A DNA stretch of 64,000 bases, from assembly GCA_002245135.1 (NCBI GenBank), contig NGBS01000016.1, positions 62,001 to 126,000 on the forward strand, read 5' to 3'. Made by a program: the position numbers and the translations under genes. This DNA comes from Proteromonas lacertae. Taxonomy: Eukaryota; Sar; Bigyra; Opalinata; Proteromonadidae. The notes beneath the pieces were generated by a model, which was not told where the DNA came from, made no database searches, and saw only the letters and a list, made by a program, of their open reading frames with translations. Positions 25,631 through 36,520 of the stretch are shown in pieces; the first letter of the stretch is position 1, and the number at the start of each line of letters is the position of its first letter.

Positions 25631-27011
25631 TTAAAGAAATCCACCTCCCATTCCACCCATACCACCTCCCATTCCACCCATTCCACCTCCCATACCCATT
25701 CCACCCATACCACCACCCATGCCTCCCATTCCACCCATACCACCTCCCATACCTCCCATACCTCCCATACCCTCCCCATACCTGCATCCCCATACCACCT
25801 TGCATTCCTCCCATACCACCCATTCCACCTTGCATTCCACCCATACCAGCCATACCCATACCACCTGCCATACCCATACCTCCAACCATACCCATACCTC
25901 CCATTCCTCCCATCATCATCATTGCAGCTGCATTCATATCACCTCCACTTCCCTTCTTCTTTCCCTTCTTTGCCATACTAGATTGCATTTGTGCCATTGC
26001 TTCCATCATTTGAGCTTGAGCTACAACAGCACCCATCGATTCAATTGGATCATAATTACTTGCCATACCTGTATTCATACCACCATTCATTCCTCCAGGC
26101 ATGCCACCATTCATACCACCAGCATTATTGGTTGGCTTTACATCAAACATTGACATTGGATCTATTGCACTACTGTCATTATTATTATTACCACCAAAAC
26201 CACCCATATCATCATCTCCTCCAAAACCACCTGCATCATTTCCACCGAAACCTCCATCATCAAATCCTAAATCATCATTACCTCCTGCTGTTTCACCTCC
26301 AAATAAATCATCTTCTTCTTCTTGATCTGATGGTGGAGGTGGTGCTTTTTTGCTCTTCTTTCCTTTAGCTGCTGGTGGAGCTTTCTTGCCTGCTGTTTTT
26401 TTGCCTTTAGCTGTTTTCTTCTTTGGCTTTTCTTCTTCTCTATAACAGAAATTATAATAATTTTGTAATTATACTCATCTCCTGATGGTGGAGCCATTCC
26501 TTCATCTTCATTTCCTGATGCTTCAGCTATTACATCTTCATCTTCGTCTTCTTCTTCATGCTTCTTTGGCTTCTTGTAGTATTTCTTTTCTTCATAAGCC
26601 ATTCTGATGAAATCCTTGAATTTATCTAAATTATCTCCCTCTTGAGGCATATCTTTCACACATGACTTTTTTGCTAACCAAATCTTCTTTGCATTGTCAT
26701 TACCACCGCCATTTTCTGGTTTTAATTTATCTACTTCAGCTTGTGTCCAACTTGACATTGTTATACTCTAGTTTAAATAATTATGAAATAAAAATCGATA
26801 CTTTAACAAGGTGTGAGAAGGATTGATGTGCACTTTTGCAATTATGACATACAAATGTCTTGTAAGGAACTATAATATAATCTATAATTTTTATACTAAC
26901 AACATTTGGATGACCAAACTTATTCTCATTACCACAATTTAAGCAAATCTTATTGCATGGCAACTTTCTTAATTTTTGAAGTTGTTGATCAACGGTTAAT
27001 GCTTTTGGCAT
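25631..27011 (-). CDS. ArfGAP-domain protein (AGFG/AGD14 type) with Gly-Met-rich tail, arginine finger missing
   Basis: ArfGAPs stimulate GTP hydrolysis on Arf through a zinc finger and an arginine. Starting at ATG 27011 (MPKALTVDQQLQKLRKLPCN), two introns give a finger CLNCGNEN...FVCHNC followed by KSAHQSFSHLVKSITMSSWT and then the helical part (NDNAKKIWLAK; DKFKDFIRMAYEEKKYYK) as in AGFG and plant AGD14. The usual catalytic His-Arg after the second cysteine pair reads His-Gln, and the spacing between cysteine pairs looks three residues longer than usual. The tail is acidic, then Lys-rich, then long GGM/GGMQ repeats. The reading frame changes by one near a GGGG run at about 25770, so the last 50 residues depend on an indel or an unseen junction. 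It is convergent with the Rab gene. Confidence 0.75.
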
Positions 27012-27822
27012 CTCTTAAAATCAAAAGATTAGATCTTTAAAAAATTATTGGTTATTATAAAATGAATAATAATTCATTACATTGCTGTTTATATCGGATA
27101 TTAAATGATCTAATAAATATAGACAAGTTTTATTGATTGATTTATTAAATCATTTAAATCGAAATTAAAAGTGATCCGTTTATATAAACATTCAAATACT
27201 GTATATTACTGTGATGTATTGATGAGGATGCAATTTATTTAAAATATCAACAATATATAGTAATATATGATTATAATAAAACAATCAGCAAGATTTAGAT
27301 TGTTATTTATTTTTCATTTCATTGGATATGAATATATGTTCAATTAGAGGAAAATATGTTTGAAAAATGTATATTCACACTAGTAAAGTTGTAAATTAAG
27401 AATTTTGCAGAAGTGTAATTACATACATCATAATAATTAAAAGTGATTAATAATCATCTAATATTGAGTTTCATTACTATTGAACATAGGAATATTCTAA
27501 TTTGTAGTATTAATCACTAAATACTTACTCTAGAAACTTTTATTCAAACATAACATGCAAATAAAAATATACCAATTCATATCCTGCATTATTTCTTAGA
27601 TTAAATAACTTTAATACCTATATCTCTTCATGTACAGTTTAATTACAATAATTCCAGTAAATAACTATTAGTCATGTCAACTGCGTTGAGACATTTTGTC
27701 CAAAAACTATAACTATCAACAAATACCAATAACACCATAATCACATCATACTAACTTCTTACGCATATTTTTGGTAGTAATAAAAATATTTCTACACTCA
27801 ATCAAATTATACAACGAAAATA
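27012..27822. other. Long intergenic region
   Basis: About 810 bp upstream of both the ArfGAP-like gene (reverse) and RPS11 copy B (forward). No open frame, tRNA-like cloverleaf or repeat was seen. It contains AAAAGTGATCCGTTT near 27169-27183, also present at about 20267-20281 just upstream of MSH5, which may be a shared regulatory word or chance. Confidence 0.45.
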
Positions 27823-28590
27823 TACCTGAGAAGAGCATAAAAATAAGAAAAATACATCTAGGCTTGATTCTCATAACGAGTCAAACATATTTGAAAAGAA
27901 GGGGGTAAAATTTTTAAGGGAATTTCTCTTTCTTTATTTCTATTAAATTTGACACTTGTTTTTTTCATAATCTCTCTTATCATTTTTATAAAATGAGTAA
28001 CGAAATCGTTGGTCAAGTATGATAAAAATGATATATATGTATATAGAACGAAAATGCGTTCCAAAAGCAAAGACCAGTTTTCTTAGGAAATGGTTTACAT
28101 TCAAAGAAAGGAGCTAAATCCAGATGGGTTCAAGATGTAGGTTTAGGATTCAAAGCCCCCAAGACAGCAACTCAAGTATAAATGAATATTTATAATATTG
28201 TTTTAGGGAAGTTACATCGACAACAAATGTCCTTTCACAGGAAATATTAATGTGAGAGGTCGTATTTTAAAGGGTTTAGTATTATCAACCAAAATGAAGA
28301 GAACTGTGATAGTTCGTCGTGATTATTTACAATATATAAGAAAATATCGTCGATATGAAAAAAGACACAGTAATACTCCAGCTCACTGCAGTCCCTGTTT
28401 CAGTGTAAAAGAAGGAGATGTAGTAACTTTAGCTCAATGCAGACCTTTAAGTAAAACCATTCGTTTCAATGTAGTAGCTCACGAAAGTGTAACTCAAAAA
28501 GGTATCAGTAATGTAAGAAAACAATTCCGAATGTTCTAAAATGCTTTTCTAATAAAAGTAAAAGAGAGATTATATTTTGTGTATTGTTTT
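27823..28590. repeat. Inverted repeat arm B (about 770 bp, carries RPS11)
   Basis: Inverted partner of 23111-23878. Both introns, the coding exons and the 3' flank to 28590 match the other arm base for base where I compared them. The outer edge at 27823-27840 has a few mismatches, so identity fades there. The two arms enclose about 3.9 kb with p24, Rab and ArfGAP-like genes. Confidence 0.9.
27993..28539 (+). CDS. RPS11: 40S ribosomal protein uS17 (S11), copy B
   Basis: This is the second copy of the 161-residue uS17 protein, with the same start (MSNEIVGQ), the same two introns and the same stop. Since introns and flanks are as conserved as exons, the copies arose recently or are kept alike by gene conversion. 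Its regulatory region beyond the repeat edge differs from that of copy A, so the copies may be expressed differently. Confidence 0.95.
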
Positions 28591-28708
28591 TATTTTATTT
28601 TATTTATAACAACATAAAGAAAAGTACAAAATAATATATTTTAAAAAAAGTTAAAAACAATACAATAAATGAAGAAGTAGAAAAAAATCAACTATTTTTT
28701 AATAATTT

Positions 28709-30219
28709 CTACTTTCGTTTCTTGTTTTTCTTACTTTTCTTACTCTTTCTTGGTATATTAATGTTATTACTACTGCTAGTACTACTAGATGGTGGAGGAG
28801 GTTCAGTTGTAGTATTAGATTGAGTAATTTGAACTGGATCATTCACACATCCATCAGCTTTTCTTTCTTTAAACTCTTTTAATCTTCCTTCAGACTATAA
28901 ATACAATAAAATTAATAATAATATATACAGATAAATCCCAAATTCCAATCATATCAACACCACCACAACATAACACCATATTATTTCCTACTTCATTAAC
29001 ACTACATGTGAGTATGTCGCCAATTGTCATTGTTTTCGTCATAATATGACTAGGTCTACTACTATTATAAATATCCCAAATCTTAACTGTTTTATCTTCT
29101 GAACAACTAAACATAATTCCATTTATATTTTTACTTAAACTAATACAACTAACACTGTGACTGTTATGGGCATTGATTTCATATAATATTTTATTCATTT
29201 TCATATCATATGAATAAATTGTTCCATTTTCACAAGAAAGTAATAAATTTGTAGAAATAAAAGGATTCCATTCGATATGTTCAATTGAAGTATTAAAATT
29301 GTGTGTAAAAATATTATTTGGATTTCTTATATCTATTCCACTTAATATACCATCAGAACTACCACTTGTGAATATTGATGGTTCAATTGTATTGAATTTT
29401 ATTGTTTGTATTTTGTCTTTGTTATGTTTGAATGTTGCATTACATTTTTCGGTTGTAATATCCCAGATTTTGATTGTAGTATCTGCACTTCCTGATATCA
29501 TCACATTTTTGAATGTTTTATTCCAATTCAGTGTTAATACTGCATCTGTATGACCATCACCTATTGGATTTTGCTGATTGTCAACTTTGCCTAAAATACT
29601 TCGTGGTAGATTCTCATTTCCATCACATGACCATATTTCTATAACTGGAAGGAATGTACCAACCGCTACAAAATCTAAACTTTCTATTTTCATAATATTG
29701 ATAAGAAATATGATTATATATATATATATATACCTGTTTCACTAACTCCTTTTGCTCTATCACACCATTCTACACATAATGGGCATGGTCCCACTGGAAT
29801 ATCATGATGTAAGAATAAATCACCACTTTCTGGATCGTATACATGAAATTCAACTGTGCTAATATCTTCAGTACTACTAACCGCTGCTAATACCATGTCG
29901 TTTGCATGAATTGTATAATCATCTTCATCTTCATCGTCATCAAGCTGATATTATAAATAAATGAAATTATACTGTTCCAGTTATATATTCATCTTCTTCA
30001 TTGGATGCAAATTGAGTATTGGAACTTATTTTTAAGGCAGATTCTGATCCTTCTTCAGGAATTAATCCTTCTCTATTTGATTATATATTAAATTTAATGT
30101 ATTTACGCTTCGAGTGTAGATTTCATTTCTTCATCTTCAATTTCCATCTTATCATTTGTCTTAGCTGGATCAATAAAGTGAACATTTTCTTTTGGAATCC
30201 AACATGTTGATGCATACAT
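28709..30219 (-). CDS. PWP1: Periodic tryptophan protein 1 homologue (WD40, ribosome biogenesis)
   Basis: PWP1 is a nucleolar WD40 protein needed for 60S subunit maturation and rDNA chromatin. The start MYASTCWIPKENVHFIDP fits the family N-terminus (tryptophan-proline-lysine near the start), then an acidic stretch, the conserved DMVLAAVSSTEDISTVEFHV and LFLHHDIPVGPCPLCVEW, then WD repeats with IKIWDIT, VKIWDIY and IGIWDLS, including GHTDAVLTLNWNK. The C-terminal exon is Ser/Pro then Lys-rich (RKSKKSKKNKKRK), probably a nucleolar signal. At least four small introns. It is divergent from the deoxyhypusine synthase gene with only 73 bp between the starts. Confidence 0.88.
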
Positions 30220-30292
30220 CTTTATTTAAGCCTTAATCGATGAAAATGTGAAAAAAGGCTTGACTTGAATATAAACAAATAATTTCTTCATT
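30220..30292. promoter_or_regulatory. Short bidirectional promoter between PWP1 and DHS
   Basis: 73 bp separate two divergent ATGs. The region contains AAGCCTTAA (about 30229-30237), which reads TTAAGGCTT towards PWP1, and GGCTTGA at 30257-30263, about 30 nt before the DHS start. Both resemble the GCTTGA element seen before other genes. A promoter role is inferred from position only. Confidence 0.4.
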
Positions 30293-31540
30293 ATGTCTGA
30301 AACTAGTATTCGTATGTCAATTTAATGTGTAGCTAATGTGCCAAAACTCGCTGAAGAAGCTGTTCTAGTAGAATCAGAAGAAATGCCTCCAGATGCTATA
30401 AAAGTAGAAGGGTATATAATTTAATTGATGTATGATAATAGATATGATTTTAACAAAGGCGTAGATTTTCATAAATTGATGGAAAGCTATAAATCAAGTG
30501 GTTTTCAAGCATCAGCAATTGCAAATGCAATAGATGAGATAAATAGGATGGTATTAATAATATGTACTAATGATTATTAGCTTCATTGGAGATTGAGTGA
30601 TGAGCCAATAACAGAAGATGAAAGTGATGAATATTTAGATCCAGAAGTAAGAAAGAAGACAAAATGTACAATATTTTTCAGTTATACATCCAACATGGTA
30701 TCCTGTGGAATGAGAGATATTATTCGTTATTTAGCTGAACACAAACTAGTGGATTGTATAGTGACAACAGCAGGAGGAATTGAAGAAGATATAATAAAAT
30801 GTTTATCTCCATTTTATATTGGTGAATTTAATTTAAAAGGAAAAGATTTAAGATTAAAAGGAATCAACAGAACAGGTAATTTATTAGTTCCAAATAAGAA
30901 TTATTGTTTATTTGAAGATTGGATAAATCCAATTTTAGATAAAATGTATGAAGATCAAAAGAAAAATGGAATAATCTGGAGTCCTTCTAAGATGATCAGT
31001 TTATTAGGAAAAGAAATAAATAATAAAGAATCGATATACTATTGGTGTTATAAAGTATATAAATATATATAATAATCTATTTCAAAATAGAATAATATTC
31101 CAGTATATTGTCCAGCAATTACTGACGGAAGTATAGGTGATATGTTATTTTTCCATTCATTTAATAAGAAAGGTTTAATAATGGATATAATCGAAGATAT
31201 TAGAGGAATTAATTTATTATCTCTTCACTCTAAAAAGACAGGAATGATAATATTAGGAGGAGGTGTAATAAAACATCATGTTTGTAATGCTAATTTGATG
31301 AGAAATGGAGCTGATTTTAGTGTTTATATAAACACAGCACAAGAATTTGATGGTAGTGATGCTGGAGCTAGACCTGATGAAGCAGTATCTTGGGGTAAAA
31401 TAAAAATAACTGCAAATCCAGTGAAAGTATATTCTGATGCTACAATTGTATTTCCTTTGATTGTTGCTGAAACATTTGTTAGATATTATGAAGAGAATAA
31501 AGAAAAAGAAGATGAAATTCTAGTTAAAACTAATCATTAA
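30293..31540 (+). CDS. DHPS: Deoxyhypusine synthase
   Basis: It transfers the aminobutyl group of spermidine to a lysine of eIF5A in an NAD-dependent reaction, the first step of hypusine synthesis in the cytosol. The start is ATG 30293; a 21-nt intron (about 30312-30332) and three others restore one frame. Seen are [34 protein letters not shown], the NAD and spermidine region ([36 protein letters not shown]), [20 protein letters not shown] and the catalytic Lys in EAVSWGKI. Length is about 370 residues, as expected. Nothing is missing. Confidence 0.95.
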
Positions 31541-31653
31541 TATTAATATATCTAATATTATATTATTAAACTAACATTTTTTTGTTCTTTATTAATATAT
31601 TCATTTCTATAATATCTACCACACACAATTAAGATTTAATAATAATAATATAA

Positions 31654-33328
31654 TCAAAATACTTTTGATGCTTTATACACATAAGGTAATAATGCCTCAA
31701 ATGATACATATATTGTTTTTGCTTTATTCCTTGCTAATTTCATTAAATTTGTCACATTTATGGATTGATCAAGAAGATTAATAAGACATAATGGAAATGT
31801 ACTTACATCTCTATCCTTCTTTGTATTTATACCAACCTTCTTTTTTGAGCTAATAAAGAATAAACCAAAATCATTACATCTATTACCTTTATACTTTTTA
31901 TATAAATTTATAAGAATATCAACCATTTCAGGTGATAATTCATGTCTATTACTTATAGTAAACTGAATGCCCATTGGACCAATCAATGCATCAATATCAG
32001 GAAATCCTCCATCGTAACTTAAATCGAAAATATCAATTTCTTTTTTATTTATTTTTGTAGTTAAATCAGCATCATCTTTAACATTCACTACTTTAACATT
32101 TGTATTTAGTTTGTCCAAATCTCTTTTTATCTTGACTTTTGTCATTTTAGGTTTTATGTCTTTATATATTTTATCTATCATCATTTCTTCGAAAAATTTA
32201 CATACTTTAATCATTTCATTTATTACCATTTCTCTAAATATTTTATTTTCTTTCAATAGAAATAACATTATATTTTCATATACACAACCTTTCATACCTC
32301 CATTTGTAGATTTGAACAATATATTCATCGTATCTTTACACTCTTCTATTGAAGTAATTTTGAATAATATTTTCTTCGCTATTTTTCGAATTGTTTCAGA
32401 TACAAATATCAAATGATTGGATTGAGTAACATCTTCTAATGTTTCATATATTAATATTATACTATATTTTATATTATCATTTTCATCTTTTGAAAGAGAA
32501 GATACATTAATTCCTTTAATTATGTCTTTCAGTTTTCTATTTTCTTTCATTTTAGTAAGTACATATTTTATCATTTCTTCATTACATTCTTTATTTTTTA
32601 TTACACCTCCATAATATTTATAATTCTTTCTATATAGTTTTATTTTTTCTTCATAATCAGATGAATCTGTAGGAAATGCTTTTGAACCTTCTCTTAATTC
32701 AGATTTATTTATAAAATGGTTATTAGGTATAATATATTTTGGATCTTCTAGAATTATTACTTTTTCTACTTCTTCTTTTGTAAATGGAGGGATAAACATC
32801 ACCAATGGACATCTTTTACTCTGAAATGTTTTATACTTTTTGTCAGATGGATCAGCTAATAATATTATCATTTTTGCATCACCATAATCATCTTCTCCAA
32901 TTACAGTCCCATCACAAATTAATATATAATCTCTTTCTTTGTGAGATTCATTATAACCACCTATTCTATTTCCATTTTTATCTATATGTTTTATTCTAAC
33001 TACTCCATTCCTTTTTTCATGAATAAATTCTTTTATAAAATTCGCAAATATTGATTTTCCTATTCCAGCTTGTCCATATATTAAAAAACTCTTTTGATGT
33101 CTAAAGTTTAAATCCATATCTTCAGGATAAACTTCTTTCAAAATTGATTTATAACATTTTCTCCTTAAATAACACCGATTATAAGCAAATACTTTAAAAT
33201 CATCTCCTGATAATTCACATAGTGGAGGCGGATTTTCATTCATAACTTCATTATCTTCTTCTCTTTTTCTTCTTTTCCTTCCTTTTCCACTTCCACTTCC
33301 TATTACTTCATCCTCCTCCTCCTCCTCC

Positions 33329-33362
<34 letters not shown>

Positions 33363-35163
33363 CTCCTCCTTCTTCTTCTACTCTTCTTCTTTTTCTTCCT
33401 ATTATTTCTCTTACTTTTCCTCCTTTTCCACTTCCTCTTCCTTCACTTCCTCTTCCTCTTCCTCCACTTCCTCTTCCTTCACTTCCACTTCCACTTCCTA
33501 TTACTTCATCCTCCTCCTTCTCCTCCTCATCATCATCCCCTCCTCCTTCCTCTTCTTCTTCTACTCTTCTTCTTTTTCTTCCTATTATTTCTCTTACTTT
33601 TCCTCCTTTTCCACTTCCTCTTCCTCCACTTCCTCTTCCTCTTCCTCTTCCTCCACTTCCTCTTCCTCCACTTCCTCCTCTTCCACTTCCTCTTCCTATT
33701 ATTTCTCTTACTTTTCCTCCTTGATTTTCATCTAAACCACAATACTTATATTTGCACTTTTCACTATTATTATATTCCTATTATATTATATTTAAATATA
33801 TTATATATACTTTGATTGATTCTTTTATTTTTGTTTCATCAGTTTCTAATTCATCACCATCTAATAATATCTTTATAAATATTCCATTCATTATTAAATC
33901 AAAATAATTATTTTCATCCAATATAAAATAAACAAAATGTTTTCCACCATCAGGATGATGAACTAAGATTGGCTTTTCATAATTCAATTCAAAACTCTTA
34001 TCTTCTTTCGTATTTAATTTAATCATTTCCATACTCAATTCATATGATATCTTCTGTTTCATTGCAACTCTTTTCATTTCTATATCTTTCTCTATTAAGT
34101 CTTTTCTTTTCTTTTTAATATCTTTCTTAATTTGATTATAATATCCACATAATTTATTATATTCAGTTACATCTTTAGGTGGATAGAATTTATACACTAT
34201 GTATTTTTCAACTTGCTCAGATATGAATTTTAAATGTTCTTTTGGTACTAATACTTTATGACCTAATTTGTTATTCATTTTTTCTTCATAATCATATTTC
34301 AATATTATATTGGATAATGGTTCTTTTGTTAATCTTCCTTGTTTCATATAATTACTAACAAAATTATTATAACCAATTGTGCCTACTACACTATCTATTA
34401 ACTTCACATAATAATCCCAATAATCTCTATTACCATAATTCTCTTTATATAAATGATGGAAGTAAATTTGTCTTGGAATATTTCCATATATTTCACATAT
34501 TTTTTCAAATTCTTCATCCCTGCCAATATCTATACATGTATCAAACCATTTTACTACTTCATCATAACTTAATGTTTCGAAATATAATTCAGTTATATTA
34601 TCTCTACCTTTGTATTCTTCAACATTCTTTTCATCAGGAGAACTAATGGATATAACTATATTATTTTTATCATATTCACCATTAAAAGTATCAACTATAA
34701 TTATTGAATCTGTAACAACATTCAAGTTTGAATTTACCTTAGAAATTTGTTTGGTATTTTGGTTAAGTTCATATACTTGATTACTAAGTGGATTACCATT
34801 TTTCTTTCCTTTTACCACGTAAATGCCTTTTATTACTCTTTCACCTGTATCAATATGTTTGTAATCATCATGGATCTTTAAACGATGTAAAAGGTAATAC
34901 AAAAAACTTGTTTTACCTATACCAGGTTGGCCACTTATAATCATCGTTGGATACTTATTGGATTTCATCAGTTTAATGATATCATCATACATTTGCGAGT
35001 AACACACTCTTTTTAAAATCATTCTTCGAGGAAATTGAAAAACTTTAACAGTATCATCTCTAAAATGTAAAAAATCTTTATCAAAATCTTCTAAGCTGTT
35101 CATTATCTTCACAAAATTATCTGTTTCTTCTCCTTCATTATTATTACCTGCAGGACTACTCAT
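31654..35163 (-). CDS. Two-module P-loop NTPase with C-terminal nuclease-like domain (Crinkler/RHS-type)
   Basis: Two reverse open frames join in phase through a 33-nt intron (33778-33810, GTATATA...ATAG), giving about 1,158 residues from ATG 35163 (MSSPAGNN). Module 1: FPRRMILKRVCYSQMYDDII, then P-loop ISGQPGIGKTSFLYYLL and an STAND-like middle part. A charged linker of about 175 residues (Gly/Ser/Arg repeats, RKRRRV basic patches, Asp/Glu runs) follows. Module 2 begins FKVFAYNRCYLRRKCYKSIL with P-loop IYGQAGIGKSIFANFI and ends in GGFPDIDALIGPMGIQFTIS-RHEL, which resembles the restriction-endonuclease-like core of Crinkler-RHS (CR) proteins. Family knowledge: CR proteins pair an NTPase with a nuclease and act in conflict or effector roles, often in nuclei; the basic patches suit nuclear import. 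No signal peptide is visible. It looks intact. Confidence 0.7.
33264..33735 (-). repeat. Coding minisatellite in the linker of the two-module NTPase gene
   Basis: The linker is built of two long units of roughly 190 bp plus a partial third. Each unit encodes GGKVREIIG, a basic patch RKRRRV, a run of Glu and Asp, DEVIGSGSG, then a Gly/Ser/Arg stretch. It includes (ATC)n and (CTC)n tracts at about 33310-33360. All units stay in one frame, so length can change without breaking the protein. Confidence 0.75.
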
Positions 35164-35581
35164 ATCACTTTCTATAAACAAAATTATATATAAAAACGAG
35201 ATGAAAGTACCTAATAAATGAGCTATGAATAATTCAAATGATTGTGAGAATAGCCAATCAAATCACTCAAAAAGGATCATCAAGCATTGAGCTTGATCAT
35301 AATAAATTTAAAAGTAATTTTTGTTGTGATGTGGAAAGAGATGACCATTTATATCTTATTAAATCTTGAATAAATTAACAACCATTATATTATACACAAT
35401 ACACACATAATAGTATCACATATTATTATTTTACTTTATTTAGTTAGCGTATTCAACATCGAACTACTACACAGAAATGTATTTTCTTATATTGTTTTAT
35501 AAAATCACTCACACTCTGAATTGTACATGGCAGTACAGTTTTTTATATTAATTAAATCACAAACTAATAACATTTTACATA
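35164..35581. other. Intergenic region with GCTTGAT palindrome
   Basis: About 420 bp upstream of the NTPase gene. It holds ATCAAGC (about 35278-35284) followed by GAGCTTGATCAT (35289-35300), an inverted pair of the element seen before other genes. No coding frame or RNA gene was recognised. Confidence 0.4.
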
Positions 35582-36438
35582 TTAAAAGAAAGATATATCA
35601 TTCAATTTCATTCTTGAATCACCAATATAAGTTAATAGTCCATTTACCAAATCAAATAGAAAATACTATATAATATATATATATATATATACATACTGTT
35701 AATAATTTATTTATATATCTATCAAATTGTCTATACTCTTCTTGAGGAACATGTAAATTATTTTGTTTTTGAATTATTGTCTTTATCAATATTGTTAAAT
35801 CACCTAATGGTTCATATATTTTTGAATTTGGACGATTAAAATAACTTGTATATGGACTAGTATAAGGTTTACATGTCTTTAATATTGATAATATATTAGT
35901 TGCTTGGTTATCTATTGATTTTATTGTTGAATGATATGTTTGAGATTGTATTACATTCATTGATATTTTCATTATATCTTCACAAGTATGTTTGTGTATT
36001 GAATCATCGCTAGAATATTTTTGCACTTTATTATTTGGCTCTTCCTCTTTTATATCGATGCTTGATGATTCGTTTGATTCTATTTCCATTTTTTCTAATG
36101 ATCTTTCTAATTAATATATCTAATAACACTATATTCATACTTTCTGATTTACAGTTATAGGAATAACCACTCTCGAGTATATAGATTATCAATTGGTTAT
36201 GTAAAACAACTAGTTAAGTAAATTAACATAATTATAATATACTTTCAGATGGAATTAATATTTCTTGCATTATGTTATCAAATTCTTTTGAACTCAACTT
36301 AGAGTTAATATAATCCGACAAACTAAGCCAATACTATTCTTTTAATAAAAATATTCATACTTTATTCCAAAGAGTTTTTTTCCTAGAAGTTATGCTTTTA
36401 TATAACTCACATTTTGTCTTCATATACTCACTTTTCAT
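35582..36438 (-). CDS. Possible SAGA coactivator subunit ADA1/TADA1-like
   Basis: Five exons in consistent phase (introns about 27, 33, 46 and 31 nt; 720 coding bases) give 239 residues from ATG 36438. The N-terminus YKSITSRKKTLWNKYWLSLS-DYINSKLSSKEFDNIM followed by SEIVLHNQLIIYIL resembles the SAGA-Tad1 motif of ADA1/HFI1 (YW..L..F...K.SK.EFD, then LHN.F...IL). After a short acidic linker (SSIDIKEEEPNNK) comes a helical C-terminal half that I do not recognise. ADA1 is a structural core subunit of the SAGA histone acetyltransferase. The match is by pattern only, so the call is tentative. It shares an 82-bp upstream region with the Hsp70-like gene. Confidence 0.5.
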
Positions 36439-36478
36439 TTTTTCAAATTACTAAAATATATTCGTTTCTTAAAGAAAT

Positions 36479-36498
36479 AAGCTTGATAAAAGCTTGAT
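36479..36498. promoter_or_regulatory. Tandem GCTTGAT element between ADA1-like and Hsp70-like genes
   Basis: Two direct copies of AGCTTGAT (36480-36487 and 36491-36498), spaced by 3 bases, lie 23 nt before the Hsp70-like ATG and 40 nt before the divergent ADA1-like ATG. This is the clearest example of the window's recurrent GCTTGA motif. Role inferred. Confidence 0.45.
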
Positions 36499-36520
36499 TT
36501 ATAAGAAATTAAAATTATCG

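Noticed and set aside
25719-26368. Overlapping forward His/Thr/Pro-rich frames
   Set aside because: They are shadows of the Gly-Met and Lys-rich repeats of the ArfGAP-like gene on the other strand.
31654-35163. Two separate NTPase genes
   Set aside because: The downstream frame has no ATG before its conserved start region except deep inside, is open back to 33777, and an in-phase 33-nt GTAT...TAG intron links it to the upstream frame.
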